In this document: in pieces, positions 24,659 to 33,951 of the stretch
How positions within the stretch are numbered: position 1 is the first letter of the stretch
How the letters are laid out: each line of letters opens with the position of its first letter
Source of the DNA: SVEL01 sp017381055
GTDB taxonomy: Bacteria; Bacillota; Clostridia; Lachnospirales; Lachnospiraceae
DNA length: 51,606 nt
Direction: 5' to 3'
Assembly: GCA_036307185.1 (NCBI GenBank)
Contig: JAXJYC010000025.1
Location: forward strand, 1 to 51,606
Translations under genes and position numbers: made by a program
Notes under the pieces: generated by a model
What the model saw: only the letters and a program-made list of their open reading frames with translations
Databases searched by the model: none
Told to the model about the DNA's origin: nothing

Positions 24659-25699
24659 ATGCAAGGAAATGGTTTAAATGAACAGCTTGATGCTATTAAG
24701 CAGGAAATTTTAAACGGCATGGAAGCTTTAGAAAGCTCTAAGGCTGTTTACGAATTCAAAAAGACTTTCATGGATTCGAAGACTGGAAAGATTGGTCAGC
24801 TTATGAAGGGTATGAAGGATATCGCACCTGAAGATAGAGCTGAGTATGGTAAGAGTGTAAACGCTTTAAAGGAGTGGGCTCTTGTAGAATTTGAAAAGTT
24901 AGATGAGAAGATGAAGGAGAAGGAGTTAACTGCTAGATATGAAAGCGAGAAGGTTGATATCTCTATGCCAGCTAACAAGGTAGAGACAGGTAATCTTCAC
25001 CCTATTACTCTTATCCGTAATCAGTTAATTGATATATTTGCATCTATGGGCTTTGAGGTATTTGAGGGAACTGAAATTGAAACAGATTACTACAATTTCA
25101 CAGCTCTTAATACACCACAGGATCACCCAGCACGTGATATGCAGGATACATTTTATTTATCACCTGAGTTCTTACTTCGTACTCAGACTTCTGCAGGTCA
25201 GATTCACGTAATGGAGAATACTAAGCCACCTATTAAGATTTTATCACCAGGTAAGGTTTTCCGTTCTGATGATGATGCTACACATTCACCAATGTTTAGC
25301 CAGATGGAAGGTCTTGTAGTTGATGAAGGTATTACACTTTGCGACTTAAAGGGTATGCTTGATGTACTCGTTAAGAAGATTTTCGGTGAGGGTACAACAA
25401 CTCGTCTTAGACCTTCATATTTCCCATTCACAGAGCCATCTGTAGAAGTAGACGTAAGCTGCTTCGAGTGTGGTGGAGCTGGTTGTAAGCTTTGTAAGGG
25501 AACTGGTTGGATCGAGGTTCTTGGAGCTGGTATCGTAAACAAGAAGGTTCTTGAAGTATGTGGCATTGATTCAGAGAAGTACAGCGGACTTGCATTCGGT
25601 ATCGGTATCGAGCGTCTTGCGATGCTTAAGTATGGTATCAATAATATTAAGTTATTATTTGAGTCAGACGTACGTGTGCTCAATCAGTTAAGCGAATAG
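24659..25699 (+). CDS. pheS: Phenylalanine--tRNA ligase alpha subunit
   Basis: Catalytic subunit of the alpha2-beta2 class II synthetase. The 346-residue length is typical. A helical coiled-coil arm (about 1-85) precedes the catalytic core. Class II motifs include DHPARDMQDTFY, LLRTQTSAGQIHVM and the motif 2 region KVFRSDDDATHSPMFSQMEG. The motif 3 arginine is in GIGIERLAML. The CFECGGAGCKLCKGTGW stretch is the cysteine insert common in Firmicute PheS. AGGAG lies eight bases before the ATG. pheT follows after 12 bases under the same T-box. Confidence 0.97.
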   Translation: MQGNGLNEQLDAIKQEILNGMEALESSKAVYEFKKTFMDSKTGKIGQLMKGMKDIAPEDRAEYGKSVNALKEWALVEFEKLDEKMKEKELTARYESEKVDISMPANKVETGNLHPITLIRNQLIDIFASMGFEVFEGTEIETDYYNFTALNTPQDHPARDMQDTFYLSPEFLLRTQTSAGQIHVMENTKPPIKILSPGKVFRSDDDATHSPMFSQMEGLVVDEGITLCDLKGMLDVLVKKIFGEGTTTRLRPSYFPFTEPSVEVDVSCFECGGAGCKLCKGTGWIEVLGAGIVNKKVLEVCGIDSEKYSGLAFGIGIERLAMLKYGINNIKLLFESDVRVLNQLSE

Positions 25700-25711
25700 G
25701 AGGATATAAAT

Positions 25712-28132
25712 ATGTTAGTACCACTTAGTTGGTTGAAGGATTATGTTGATATCGACATTCAGCCAAAGGAATTAGAAGAAAAGTTATTCTCTTGTGGATT
25801 TGAAGTAGAGGAGCTCTACCAGGTCGGCAAGGATATTGAAAATGTTGTAGTAGGTCTTGTTGAGGAGTGTGAGCCTATTCCAGAGACTCATCTTCATGTA
25901 TGTAAGGTAAATGTAGGTGAGGCTGAAAGCTTACAGATTTGCTGTGGAGCTGATAACGTAAAGGCTGGTGGCAAGTATCCAGTAGCTTTAGTTGGAGCTT
26001 CAGTATATATGACAGCTAAGGATCACAAGACTGTTGAAGGTGTAATGAAGATTAAGAAGGGTAAGCTTCGTGGATATGATTCATTCGGTATGCTTTGTTC
26101 AGGTGTTGAACTTGGTCTTTCTGAGAATATGTACCCAGGTGCTGGCTACAATGGTCTTTTAGTATTACCAGAGGATGCTGAGATTGGCGCCGATGTTAAG
26201 CCATTACTTGGTCTTGATGATTGGATGTTTGACATCTCTATTACAGCTAATAGAGCAGATTGCCAGAGTATATTTGGTATCGCTAGAGAGGTTGCTGCTG
26301 TATTAGGTAAGGAGTTAAAGGCTCCAGCTCTTGATTATACAGTTTCAAGTGCAAAGAAGGATGGTTTTGCAGTAAATGTAGCTGCTACTGACCTTTGTCC
26401 AAGATATATTGCTCACTATGTAACAGATGTAAAGATCGAGGAGTCGCCAGCTTGGATGAAACGTCGTCTTGCATTAGTTGGATGTGAGGCTATCTCAAAT
26501 GTTGTAGATATCACTAACTACATTCTTAAGGAGTTAGGTCAGCCAATGCATGCATTTGACTGCAACTTCTTAGAGGAAAATGCTATCAATGTTAGACGTG
26601 CTAACGATGGCGAAAAGATAGTAGCTTTAAATGAAAAGGAATATACTTTAGATTCATCTAATCTTGTTATTTGTGACGGTGTAAAGCCTGTTGCTATAGC
26701 TGGTGTTATGGGTGGTCTTAATTCAGAAATTCGCGATAACACATCAGAGGTTATGTTTGAGTGTGCTAAGTTTGCTAGAGATAATGTAAGAAAGACATCT
26801 AGAGCATTAGGTCTTATCTCTGATGCTAGTAGCCGTTATTCAAAGGGTGTTGATGAGTATTCAACAGTTATGGCTATCGACAGAGCTCTTCATTTAATGG
26901 AGGAGTTAGGTTGTGGTAAGGTTTCTTCTACACGTGTAGATGCTAACACAGGCAATAGCGTAGAGCCAAGAGAGATGAAGGTTAGCATCGCTAAGGTTAA
27001 TGGAGTTCTTGGTATCCAGGTTCCTACAGCTGAAATCGAGAGAATTCTTACAAACTTAAACTTCGCACCAGTTGTTAATGGTGATGAGTTAACACTTCAG
27101 ATTCCAGCATATCGTGAGGATATGGAGTCATACCCAGATGTGGCAGAGGAAGTTATCCGTATGTATGGTTACGATCACGTAACACCTACATTTATGCCAA
27201 CAGCAAAGGTTACAACAGGTGGTTGCAACTTAAAGCAGAAGACAGATATGAGACTTAAGAGAGCTCTCTGTGGAACAGGTGCTCATGAGTGTATTCATTA
27301 CTCATTCTTCTCACCAGCTGATTTAGATATGTTAAAGTTACCAGCAGATGCTAAGGAGAGAATGGCTATTCCACTTATTAATCCTATCAATGAAGGCTTA
27401 TCTATTATGAGAACTACATTAGCAGCATCTATGATTCATGCTATGGCTCGTAATCAGAAGAGAGGTAACTTAGAAGGACGTCTCTATGAGATGGGAAGCA
27501 TCTTCGTTCCAAAGGAACTTCCACTTACAGAGTACCCAGAGGAGCAGAATGTTCTCTGCGTAGGCTTATTTGGTGATAAGGAAGATTTCTTCACATTAAA
27601 GGGCATGGCAGAAGTAGTTGCAGATACACTTAGCATTAAGTTCACATATGAAAGAACTACTAAGACATTCTTACATCCATACCAGACAGCTGCTATTATG
27701 TATAATGGCGAGGAAGTAGGTTATCTTGGAAAGGTATCTTATGAGATAATGGATAGTGAAGATATGCGTACAGGAGCATATGTAATGGAGATTAACCTTG
27801 AGAAGTTAAACGATAGCTTTGGCAATGTACCAAAGTTCAAACCACTTCCAAAGTATGCAGAAGAGAAGAGAGATCTTGCTCTTGTTATGAGTAAGGAGAT
27901 TACATGCGGTCAAGTTGAGGACCTAATTAAGGAATCGTGTGCATATGTAACAGATGTTAAGCTTTTCGACGTATATGAAGGTAAGCCAATTCCAGAGGAT
28001 AAGAAGAGTATGGCGTTTACAGTTGTATTTACTCCAAAGGATGAGGAATTTGGGGCAGATTCAGTAGATGGATTTGTAGAGACTATACTTAAGAAGTTAA
28101 ATAAGAAGCTTGAGATAGAGCTTAGAGCATAA
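25712..28132 (+). CDS. pheT: Phenylalanine--tRNA ligase beta subunit
   Basis: The 806-residue beta subunit contributes editing of mischarged Tyr-tRNA-Phe and tRNA binding. In order: an N-terminal tRNA-binding OB domain (about 40-150, with VCKVNVGEAESLQICCGADNV split around the fold), the B3/B4 editing module (about 210-400, DITNYILKELGQPMHAFD), B5 (about 405-480, AEEVIRMYGYDHVTP), the catalytic-like core, and the C-terminal ferredoxin-like anticodon-binding domain (about 712-805, PKYAEEKRDLALVM). All domains are intact. AGGAGG precedes the ATG. It ends the pheST operon at the hairpin at 28144. Confidence 0.97.
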   Translation: MLVPLSWLKDYVDIDIQPKELEEKLFSCGFEVEELYQVGKDIENVVVGLVEECEPIPETHLHVCKVNVGEAESLQICCGADNVKAGGKYPVALVGASVYMTAKDHKTVEGVMKIKKGKLRGYDSFGMLCSGVELGLSENMYPGAGYNGLLVLPEDAEIGADVKPLLGLDDWMFDISITANRADCQSIFGIAREVAAVLGKELKAPALDYTVSSAKKDGFAVNVAATDLCPRYIAHYVTDVKIEESPAWMKRRLALVGCEAISNVVDITNYILKELGQPMHAFDCNFLEENAINVRRANDGEKIVALNEKEYTLDSSNLVICDGVKPVAIAGVMGGLNSEIRDNTSEVMFECAKFARDNVRKTSRALGLISDASSRYSKGVDEYSTVMAIDRALHLMEELGCGKVSSTRVDANTGNSVEPREMKVSIAKVNGVLGIQVPTAEIERILTNLNFAPVVNGDELTLQIPAYREDMESYPDVAEEVIRMYGYDHVTPTFMPTAKVTTGGCNLKQKTDMRLKRALCGTGAHECIHYSFFSPADLDMLKLPADAKERMAIPLINPINEGLSIMRTTLAASMIHAMARNQKRGNLEGRLYEMGSIFVPKELPLTEYPEEQNVLCVGLFGDKEDFFTLKGMAEVVADTLSIKFTYERTTKTFLHPYQTAAIMYNGEEVGYLGKVSYEIMDSEDMRTGAYVMEINLEKLNDSFGNVPKFKPLPKYAEEKRDLALVMSKEITCGQVEDLIKESCAYVTDVKLFDVYEGKPIPEDKKSMAFTVVFTPKDEEFGADSVDGFVETILKKLNKKLEIELRA

Positions 28133-28143
28133 GTTCAGTTTAC

Positions 28144-28192
28144 AAACCACACTGGAGAGTGATATAATCACTCTTGGTGTGGTTTGATTTTT
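28144..28192 (+). terminator. Terminator of pheST
   Basis: AAACCACAC...GTGTGGTTT outer stem with GAGAGTGAT/ATCACTC continuing inward, followed by a T-rich tail. Confidence 0.85.
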
Positions 28193-28233
28193 ACACAAAG
28201 AAAAATAAGAGATAGAGGGGAAATAGTTGGGAA

Positions 28234-28770
28234 ATGAATGAAAATATAAGTGGGAAACGAAATGGTAAAAGCGAATGGGGAGGTATTCTCCTATTAATAG
28301 GCGTAATCTTATTAGGTGTTTGTGTATATATGGTTATGAAGCAGCAGGATGAAGAGTCAAAAGTTCCAAAGGATGCAGTAAAATACAATGCTGTGGTTGC
28401 GGAAATATTGAGTGAAGAATCAGTAGAAGAATATGATGCAAATAATTCATCTATTGAAATATACTATTTTTATAACCTTTTACTAGAATATGAAGTTGAT
28501 GGCAAAGAGTATAATGTGGAATATTCTAAACCGAAAAGCACAAAAATGGTTTATGAAGGAGATAAATATTATATTAGTGTCTCGCCAAATGATCCTAATA
28601 AAATATACGACATAAAAGCAAAAGGAGAAAAGAAGTCATATTATTTAATAGTGTGTAATCTAGCGATAGTTGGATTGGTATTTGTAATAATTGCAGTGAT
28701 TTGTTTTATAAAAGCTAGAAAATTAAAAGTAAAAGAGCAAAATCAAATGTATAGTCAAATGTATAGATAA
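28234..28770 (+). CDS. DUF3592-like membrane protein
   Basis: A 178-residue protein with two membrane helices (about 19-37, GILLLIGVILLGVCVYMV, and 128-150, LIVCNLAIVGLVFVIIAVICF). Between them lies an exported beta domain of about 90 residues. That domain has VVAEILSEES, LLLEYEVDGKEYNVEYS and GDKYYISVSPNDPNKIYD. The helix-beta domain-helix layout with a Y-x-V-x-Y strand and NP-x-x-P/Y motif is that of DUF3592 proteins. The function is unknown in the family. It precedes the CapA-like gene by 15 bases, so they may be co-transcribed. Confidence 0.72.
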   Translation: MNENISGKRNGKSEWGGILLLIGVILLGVCVYMVMKQQDEESKVPKDAVKYNAVVAEILSEESVEEYDANNSSIEIYYFYNLLLEYEVDGKEYNVEYSKPKSTKMVYEGDKYYISVSPNDPNKIYDIKAKGEKKSYYLIVCNLAIVGLVFVIIAVICFIKARKLKVKEQNQMYSQMYR

Positions 28771-28785
28771 GAAGAAGGTGAAAGT

Positions 28786-29970
28786 ATGCAACGAAAATTA
28801 CGGATTATTAGTACAGTAGCGGTGGCGTTGTTATTAGTAGTTGCTTGTGGCAAAAAAGTTACAGAAGAAAAAACTACTCAAGAGATTACGGATGTTAATG
28901 CTACAGAAATAGAACAGACAACCGAAGAAATAACAACTGAAAAAGATACTGTATCAGGTGAGGAGCAGACCACTGATTCAAAGGCAGAAGTAGAAGCAGA
29001 TAAACCGTATGTTCCAATTACTATGGCATTTGTTGGTGATATGTATCTTGGAGATGAGTTATATGGTAATTATACAAAGTCGGGTTTGACAGGCTTTTTA
29101 AGTCAACCTATCTTAGATATATTTCAGCAGACAGATATTATGGTTGCCAACCATGAATATTGTGCAACAGACTTAGGAGAAGAAGCTAAGGATACGGAGC
29201 AGTTATATAACTTTAAGGCACCTACTGCTAGAGAATTTCTTTGGAAGGATTTAGGGGTTGATTTAGTTACATTGGCCAATAATCATACTATGGATTATGG
29301 TGATCAGAGTCTTTTGGATACTTTAAATACCTTAGACAGTGTAGGGATACCATCTATTGGAGCTGGAAAGAACCTTTCAGACGCATTAGCGCCAGAGATA
29401 AAGGTTGTTAATGGAAAGAAAATAGCATTCCTAGCAGCTAGTAGATTTATCTTGAATTATGATTGGTATGCAACGGAAACAACTCCGGGTATAATGACGA
29501 CTTATGAGGGTACTGATAGATTTGGTATGATGAAGGATGAGATTACTCGACTTAAGGAAGAGGAAAAGTGCGATATTGTATGTGTTTATGTTCATTTTGG
29601 AAAGGAAAAGACATATGAACTTACTTCTAATCAGCCAGTAATCGCTCATGGATATATTGATGCAGGAGCTGATTTGGTTATAGGAAGTCATGCTCATAAT
29701 CTTCAAGGAATAGAAATCTACAAAGATGCACCTATTTATTACAATCTTGGAAACTTTTTGTTTGGTAATTATAGAGTAGATACTATGGTTGTTAATGTTG
29801 AAATCAATGAGGATAACAGTATTTCTACAAGAATTACACCATGTGTAAGTCAAAGATATTTGGTAGAAGAGGTAGTTGGTGACAAGGCCCAGGAAATTTA
29901 CGATTTTCTTGAAAGTATCTCTGTAAATGTAGATATAGATGAAAATGGAAATGTAACAGAAAAAAAGTAA
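28786..29970 (+). CDS. CapA-family lipoprotein (PGA_cap metallophosphatase-like)
   Basis: A 394-residue exported protein. The signal peptide ends in the lipobox LLVVAC with the cysteine at residue 21, so it is probably a membrane-anchored lipoprotein. A Thr/Glu-rich linker runs to about 80. The CapA domain follows: TMAFVGDMYLGD, MVANHEYC, TLANNHTMDYGDQ, YVHFGKE and GSHAHNLQGIE, matching the calcineurin-like metal-binding fold named after the poly-gamma-glutamate protein CapA. No capB/capC neighbours are present, so a capsule role is not supported. The frame continues past its TAA for another 88 codons. Confidence 0.88.
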   Translation: MQRKLRIISTVAVALLLVVACGKKVTEEKTTQEITDVNATEIEQTTEEITTEKDTVSGEEQTTDSKAEVEADKPYVPITMAFVGDMYLGDELYGNYTKSGLTGFLSQPILDIFQQTDIMVANHEYCATDLGEEAKDTEQLYNFKAPTAREFLWKDLGVDLVTLANNHTMDYGDQSLLDTLNTLDSVGIPSIGAGKNLSDALAPEIKVVNGKKIAFLAASRFILNYDWYATETTPGIMTTYEGTDRFGMMKDEITRLKEEEKCDIVCVYVHFGKEKTYELTSNQPVIAHGYIDAGADLVIGSHAHNLQGIEIYKDAPIYYNLGNFLFGNYRVDTMVVNVEINEDNSISTRITPCVSQRYLVEEVVGDKAQEIYDFLESISVNVDIDENGNVTEKK

Positions 29971-30237
29971 ATAAATAAGTATGTAAAATTTGCAAAATAT
30001 TGTTCAGGCAAAGCTATTGAAAGAATACAAATAGCTATAGATAATGAAGAGATAGAAGGTAAGAGTAATCTCAGTATGATGGCATTGTCTTTAGCTAATC
30101 TTCTTGAAATTGAGGGAGATGATGAGGCAGCCTCTAATTATTCAGCGATAGCATTAGACTGTCCTAATGAGAAGATATTAGAATGTGTCAACGAGTTTAG
30201 AGAGATGTTATCAAAGAAGATAAGAAGTAATATGTAA
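29971..30237 (+). pseudogene. In-frame C-terminal remnant directly after capA-like stop
   Basis: Immediately after the TAA of the CapA-like gene, and in the same frame, 88 codons stay open to the TAA at 30235. They encode a helical stretch (KAIERIQIAIDNEEI, LSMMALSLANLLEIEGDDEAASNYSAIALD). It looks like one or two TPR-type helix pairs and has no ATG and no ribosome site at its start. It may be the tail of a lost gene, a C-terminal extension cut off by a nonsense change, or a readthrough product. Codon usage resembles real coding sequence. Confidence 0.45.
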
Positions 30238-30244
30238 AGTTTCT

Positions 30245-30284
30245 AGAGAGGCTATTGTAATAATAGCCTCTCTATGTTTTATTT
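30245..30284 (+). terminator. Terminator after the CapA-like region
   Basis: AGAGAGGCTATT...AATAGCCTCTCT stem followed by a T-rich stretch. Confidence 0.85.
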
Positions 30285-30416
30285 AATTTACTTTAAACGT
30301 TATTTGTGTTATAGTATAAAAAAGAATTTAGTCAATTAATACATTAAATTAAAAATTGACATAGGGTATTGAGGTTTTTATTTGAGAAGTATGAAAAAAT
30401 AAGGAGAAGTGTGAAG

Positions 30417-31811
30417 ATGAGTACAAAGGAAAAAGTTAATAAGAAACCGGTAGAACCAGAGAAGATAGTAAAAGTAATACAGTATTTGCCATTGGCTATT
30501 GCAGCTATTTTTTTGCTTATTAATATAATACGTGGCAATGTTTCGGGAATTATATGTATAAGTATATGCGAGATTTTGTTTGCAGGAATGGTAGTGCTTA
30601 TAAAGGTTAAGAAACCTAGCTTAAGAGTGCAGGAGTTTGCGCTATCATTTGCATTACCATTACTTATTTTTATGATTTCATTATTTAGTGGTGCATCCTA
30701 TAGTGATGATTTTACATTATATCTTGCTGTAATAGCTATAGTTGGATTGTTCTTAGAGCCTTCATTTACTAAGATTCAGATTATACTTGTAGATGTATTA
30801 TTGCTCCTTATGTGGGCTATTCATCCGGAGAAGGCAGGTGCCACAGGCCAGTATATATTATGTTATGCTTGCTATAATTTAGCTGCTTGGTTATATTACA
30901 ATGTAGTAAAAAGAGGACAGGCGTTTATCGCTTTGTCAGAGGAGAAAGCTAAGGAATCTCATATGGTATTAGATACTATGAGAGAGATTGGCGACGAATT
31001 ACAGAAGGATTTTGAAGAATCATCGGAGCAAATTAAGGTTGGAACAGTAGGATTGCAGAATGGCTCAGCTGCTATAGCTAGTGTGGCTAATGATGCAGAA
31101 GAAAGCTGTGCGTCCGTTAGAGATATGCTTAAAGAAGCAGAGAATCAGATAGGTGTCATGAATGGTGCAGTTAATATGTTCGAAACTGCATTATCAGAAA
31201 ATCGTAAAAACGTAAATTCTATGAACGAAAATCTTAAAACAGTTGATACAGCTATGGATGAGGCAAATAGCGTATTATACGAGATGGAAGCACAGATGAA
31301 ACAGATAAGTGGAATAGCTAAGCAGCTTAGTGATATTTCATATAATCTCACTATATTATCATTAAATGCTTCAGTAGAAGCAGGTAGAGCAGGTAGAGCA
31401 GGAGCGGGATTTGGAGTGGTTTCAAGTAATATGCGTGAGCTTGCTGCTAAGAGTGATATGTTCTCTGAACAGGTAGGAGAAGCTATTAAGCAACTTATAA
31501 CAAGTGTTAGAGAAACTACAGAGAAGTTTGAGGGAAGCAAGGAAGCTATGAATGCTTCTATAGATACAATGAATCAGTTAACAGAAAGCTTTGGAGGACT
31601 TAATCAGCAGTTTGAGTCATTATATGTGAACATTGAGGAACAGAATTATAGCATTAGTCAGATTGATGGTATATTTGAGGAACTTAATGGCAAGGTGTCG
31701 GATATGCATATTAGCGCTATGAAGAATCAGAATGCAGTAGATGACATTGCCAAGGCGCTGGATGCATATAGTGAAAATATATCAAGTGTTATAGAAAATA
31801 CGAGAGTGTAA
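30417..31811 (+). CDS. Membrane methyl-accepting chemotaxis protein
   Basis: A 464-residue MCP without a classical periplasmic sensor. About six membrane helices lie in the first ~165 residues (for example YLPLAIAAIFLLINII, FALSFALPLLIFMISLF, IQIILVDVLLLLMWAI). The cytoplasmic signalling domain has the hairpin tip LTILSLNASVEAGRAGRAGAGFGVV, a variant of the usual E-A-A-R-A-G-E-x-G-R-G-F-A-V-V, so contact with CheA/CheW may be altered. The ATG at 30417 follows AAGGAG. No che genes are in the window. A membrane-state or internal signal is likelier than an external ligand. Confidence 0.88.
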   Translation: MSTKEKVNKKPVEPEKIVKVIQYLPLAIAAIFLLINIIRGNVSGIICISICEILFAGMVVLIKVKKPSLRVQEFALSFALPLLIFMISLFSGASYSDDFTLYLAVIAIVGLFLEPSFTKIQIILVDVLLLLMWAIHPEKAGATGQYILCYACYNLAAWLYYNVVKRGQAFIALSEEKAKESHMVLDTMREIGDELQKDFEESSEQIKVGTVGLQNGSAAIASVANDAEESCASVRDMLKEAENQIGVMNGAVNMFETALSENRKNVNSMNENLKTVDTAMDEANSVLYEMEAQMKQISGIAKQLSDISYNLTILSLNASVEAGRAGRAGAGFGVVSSNMRELAAKSDMFSEQVGEAIKQLITSVRETTEKFEGSKEAMNASIDTMNQLTESFGGLNQQFESLYVNIEEQNYSISQIDGIFEELNGKVSDMHISAMKNQNAVDDIAKALDAYSENISSVIENTRV

Positions 31812-31854
31812 TATATGGCATATCCTAGTGATATGAATAAGTGAGGTGCGAGGG

Positions 31855-33351
31855 ATGAAAGTATTACAAAAGAAAATAATGATACTTGTGATTAGCAGTA
31901 TTTTGATTTCAGCACTGCTAGTTATAGTAATTGCATTTATGAATTACGTGCATATTGTTCGAAAAGATTCTAGCCAAATTATGCAACTTATGTGTTTAGA
32001 TAAAAGGCAAGTGATAGATGAAAAGCTATTAAATGTTGAGCAAAGTGTAAATTCTCTATATTATTTTGCTAAGAATCAAATTAATGAGAAGGGTAATTTG
32101 TGGCAAGATGAAGCTCAGTTATCGGAGCATATGAATAGAATGGAAGAATTGATGGAGACAACGGCTCAATTTACAGATGGTGCAGTATCTGTTTATTATC
32201 GATTGACTCCTAAAATGGAAGAAATCACACAAGGAATATGGCTTGTGAAGGGAGAAGATGGTGAATTTTTAAATCATGATATAACTAATATTTCTCAATA
32301 TGATAAAGATGATATTGAACATGTTGGATGGTACTACATCCCTATAATGAACAGAAAGGAAACATGGATGAATCCATATTATAATGGAAATATGGATGAA
32401 GAAATCATTTCGTTTGTTATTCCAGTTATTATCGATGAAGAGATTACTGGTGTAGTTGGTATGGATGTTTCAACAAGTCTTTTATATGATAATACAAAGA
32501 CTGTAACAGTGTATGACGAGGGTTATGCATTTTTAATGGATAATGAAGGTAGATTTGTTTATCATCCAGAAATGAAGGGAAACTTTATAACAGATGAATT
32601 TGATGATAAACATTCATATCTTTATGAGAAGAGTTTATTAGCTACAGAAAAAAAGAGTGTAGTGAATTATCGGTGGAATAATGCAGATAAAAAAATGACC
32701 GCTCAGAAGCTCCGTAATGGTATGATTTTTACAGTATGTGTTACAGAGGAAGAGCTTCAAAGACCGCAGATAAAAATGCTGAAGCAATCAGTATTTGTAA
32801 TGTTAGTTATATTGTCGATTTTTGTAGCTGCGACGGTGTCTATAACAAAAGCAATAGTAAGATTGATGTATGTAGATACGATGACACGTGTAAGGAACAA
32901 AACAGCATATTCGGAATGTGTTGATGACATATATAGAAAATTTCTTGCTAAAGAGAAATTGCGATTTACAGTTATGGTTGCGGATATTAATGATTTGAAA
33001 AAAGTAAATGATACATATGGTCATGATTACGGAGATATGCTTATAAAAAATGGAGCAGAAGTTTTGAAAAAAATATGGGGAACTAAAGATGTATATCGAA
33101 TTGGCGGCGACGAGTTTGCTATTTTGAATATGAATATAAAGAAAGAAGACGCAGAAAAGAATATTGCTCTATTTGAAGAAGCTATACAGGAATATAATAG
33201 TCAGAATGACAAACCAGAATTGTATTTGCAAATGGCGATTGGAATGGCAGAGTATGATCCTAAAATAGATAGGGAGTACATGGATGTATTCCATAGAGCA
33301 GATAATGCAATGTACGCAGACAAAAAAGTGAAAAAGATGAAGAATAAATAA
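31855..33351 (+). CDS. Cache-domain diguanylate cyclase (GGDEF)
   Basis: A 498-residue protein. Membrane helix 1 is at about 9-27. An extracytoplasmic double-Cache-type domain (about 40-300) follows, with SVYYRLTPKM, WMNPYYNG and VVGMDVSTSLLYDN. Helix 2 is at about 310-330, then the GGDEF domain. That domain holds DTMTRVRNKTAY, VADINDLKKVNDTYGHDYGD and the active-site loop YRIGGDEFAIL, all catalytic residues intact. It should make c-di-GMP in response to an outside signal. The ATG at 31855 has only a weak ribosome site (GAGG). It is 43 bases after the MCP gene and 17 before a lipoprotein gene, suggesting one signalling operon. Confidence 0.92.
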   Translation: MKVLQKKIMILVISSILISALLVIVIAFMNYVHIVRKDSSQIMQLMCLDKRQVIDEKLLNVEQSVNSLYYFAKNQINEKGNLWQDEAQLSEHMNRMEELMETTAQFTDGAVSVYYRLTPKMEEITQGIWLVKGEDGEFLNHDITNISQYDKDDIEHVGWYYIPIMNRKETWMNPYYNGNMDEEIISFVIPVIIDEEITGVVGMDVSTSLLYDNTKTVTVYDEGYAFLMDNEGRFVYHPEMKGNFITDEFDDKHSYLYEKSLLATEKKSVVNYRWNNADKKMTAQKLRNGMIFTVCVTEEELQRPQIKMLKQSVFVMLVILSIFVAATVSITKAIVRLMYVDTMTRVRNKTAYSECVDDIYRKFLAKEKLRFTVMVADINDLKKVNDTYGHDYGDMLIKNGAEVLKKIWGTKDVYRIGGDEFAILNMNIKKEDAEKNIALFEEAIQEYNSQNDKPELYLQMAIGMAEYDPKIDREYMDVFHRADNAMYADKKVKKMKNK

Positions 33352-33368
33352 AGTTTGGAGATTTTTCT

Positions 33369-33797
33369 ATGAATAGTAAAAAGTATATTTTTGTTGCATT
33401 AGGTTGTGTTTTTGTATTTCTTTTCGGTGGCTGTAGTTCTAAGGGGAATGCAGAAAAAGAAAGTTCTCAGGAAAAAGTTGATTATAGTATGTATGATTTT
33501 GCTGGTGTCCAATGGACCAGGGATGCAGAAGATGATACAGAGACTTTGTGTTTTGAAGAAAATGGAGAGTTTCGATATTCATGTGCCTGTGGCAATCCAG
33601 TAAACGATGCAGATATGGTGGAATCATATACATATGATGATGAAACAAAAGTGTTTACATTGAATTGTTATGAAGACATAGAGGGTATGATAACAGAAAT
33701 AAAATTGATTAGCTGTGATGGCGAAAAATTGGAATTAGATTTTGATGGAGAAGTTCGAGAGTTTGTTGTAGAAGACAGGCAAGTTGGAAATGAGTAG
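33369..33797 (+). CDS. Small lipoprotein of unknown function
   Basis: A 142-residue exported protein. The signal helix (about 5-19) ends in the lipobox LFGGC with the cysteine at 21, followed by a Ser/Lys/Glu linker. The mature domain (about 40-140) starts YDFAGVQWTRDAEDDTETL and alternates short strands with acidic turns. Two cysteines in CACGN may pair. It resembles the many single-domain lipocalin-like Firmicute lipoproteins that begin L-x-G-x-W, but I cannot name a family. It ends the MCP/GGDEF transcript at the hairpin at 33832. Confidence 0.72.
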   Translation: MNSKKYIFVALGCVFVFLFGGCSSKGNAEKESSQEKVDYSMYDFAGVQWTRDAEDDTETLCFEENGEFRYSCACGNPVNDADMVESYTYDDETKVFTLNCYEDIEGMITEIKLISCDGEKLELDFDGEVREFVVEDRQVGNE

Positions 33798-33831
33798 GAT
33801 GAAGGTACGGCATTGGCTGTACAAATTTAGG

Positions 33832-33866
33832 AGCACTCTTAGGTGGAAATCTGAGAGTGCTTTTGG
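33832..33866 (+). terminator. Terminator after the lipoprotein gene
   Basis: GCACTCTTAG...CTGAGAGTGC stem followed by TTTT. Confidence 0.8.
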
Positions 33867-33951
33867 TATAATTGTGGATACGTTATTGAGAGATAATAAA
33901 GAGATTAATTGTTAAAATGTAGGGAGTTTATGAAAGGGGGAATTAAGATAT

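Noticed and set aside
25204..25683. 159-residue protein on the minus strand
   Set aside because: It lies wholly opposite pheS, has no ribosome site and its composition (Ser/Thr/Pro-rich) is that of an antisense shadow.
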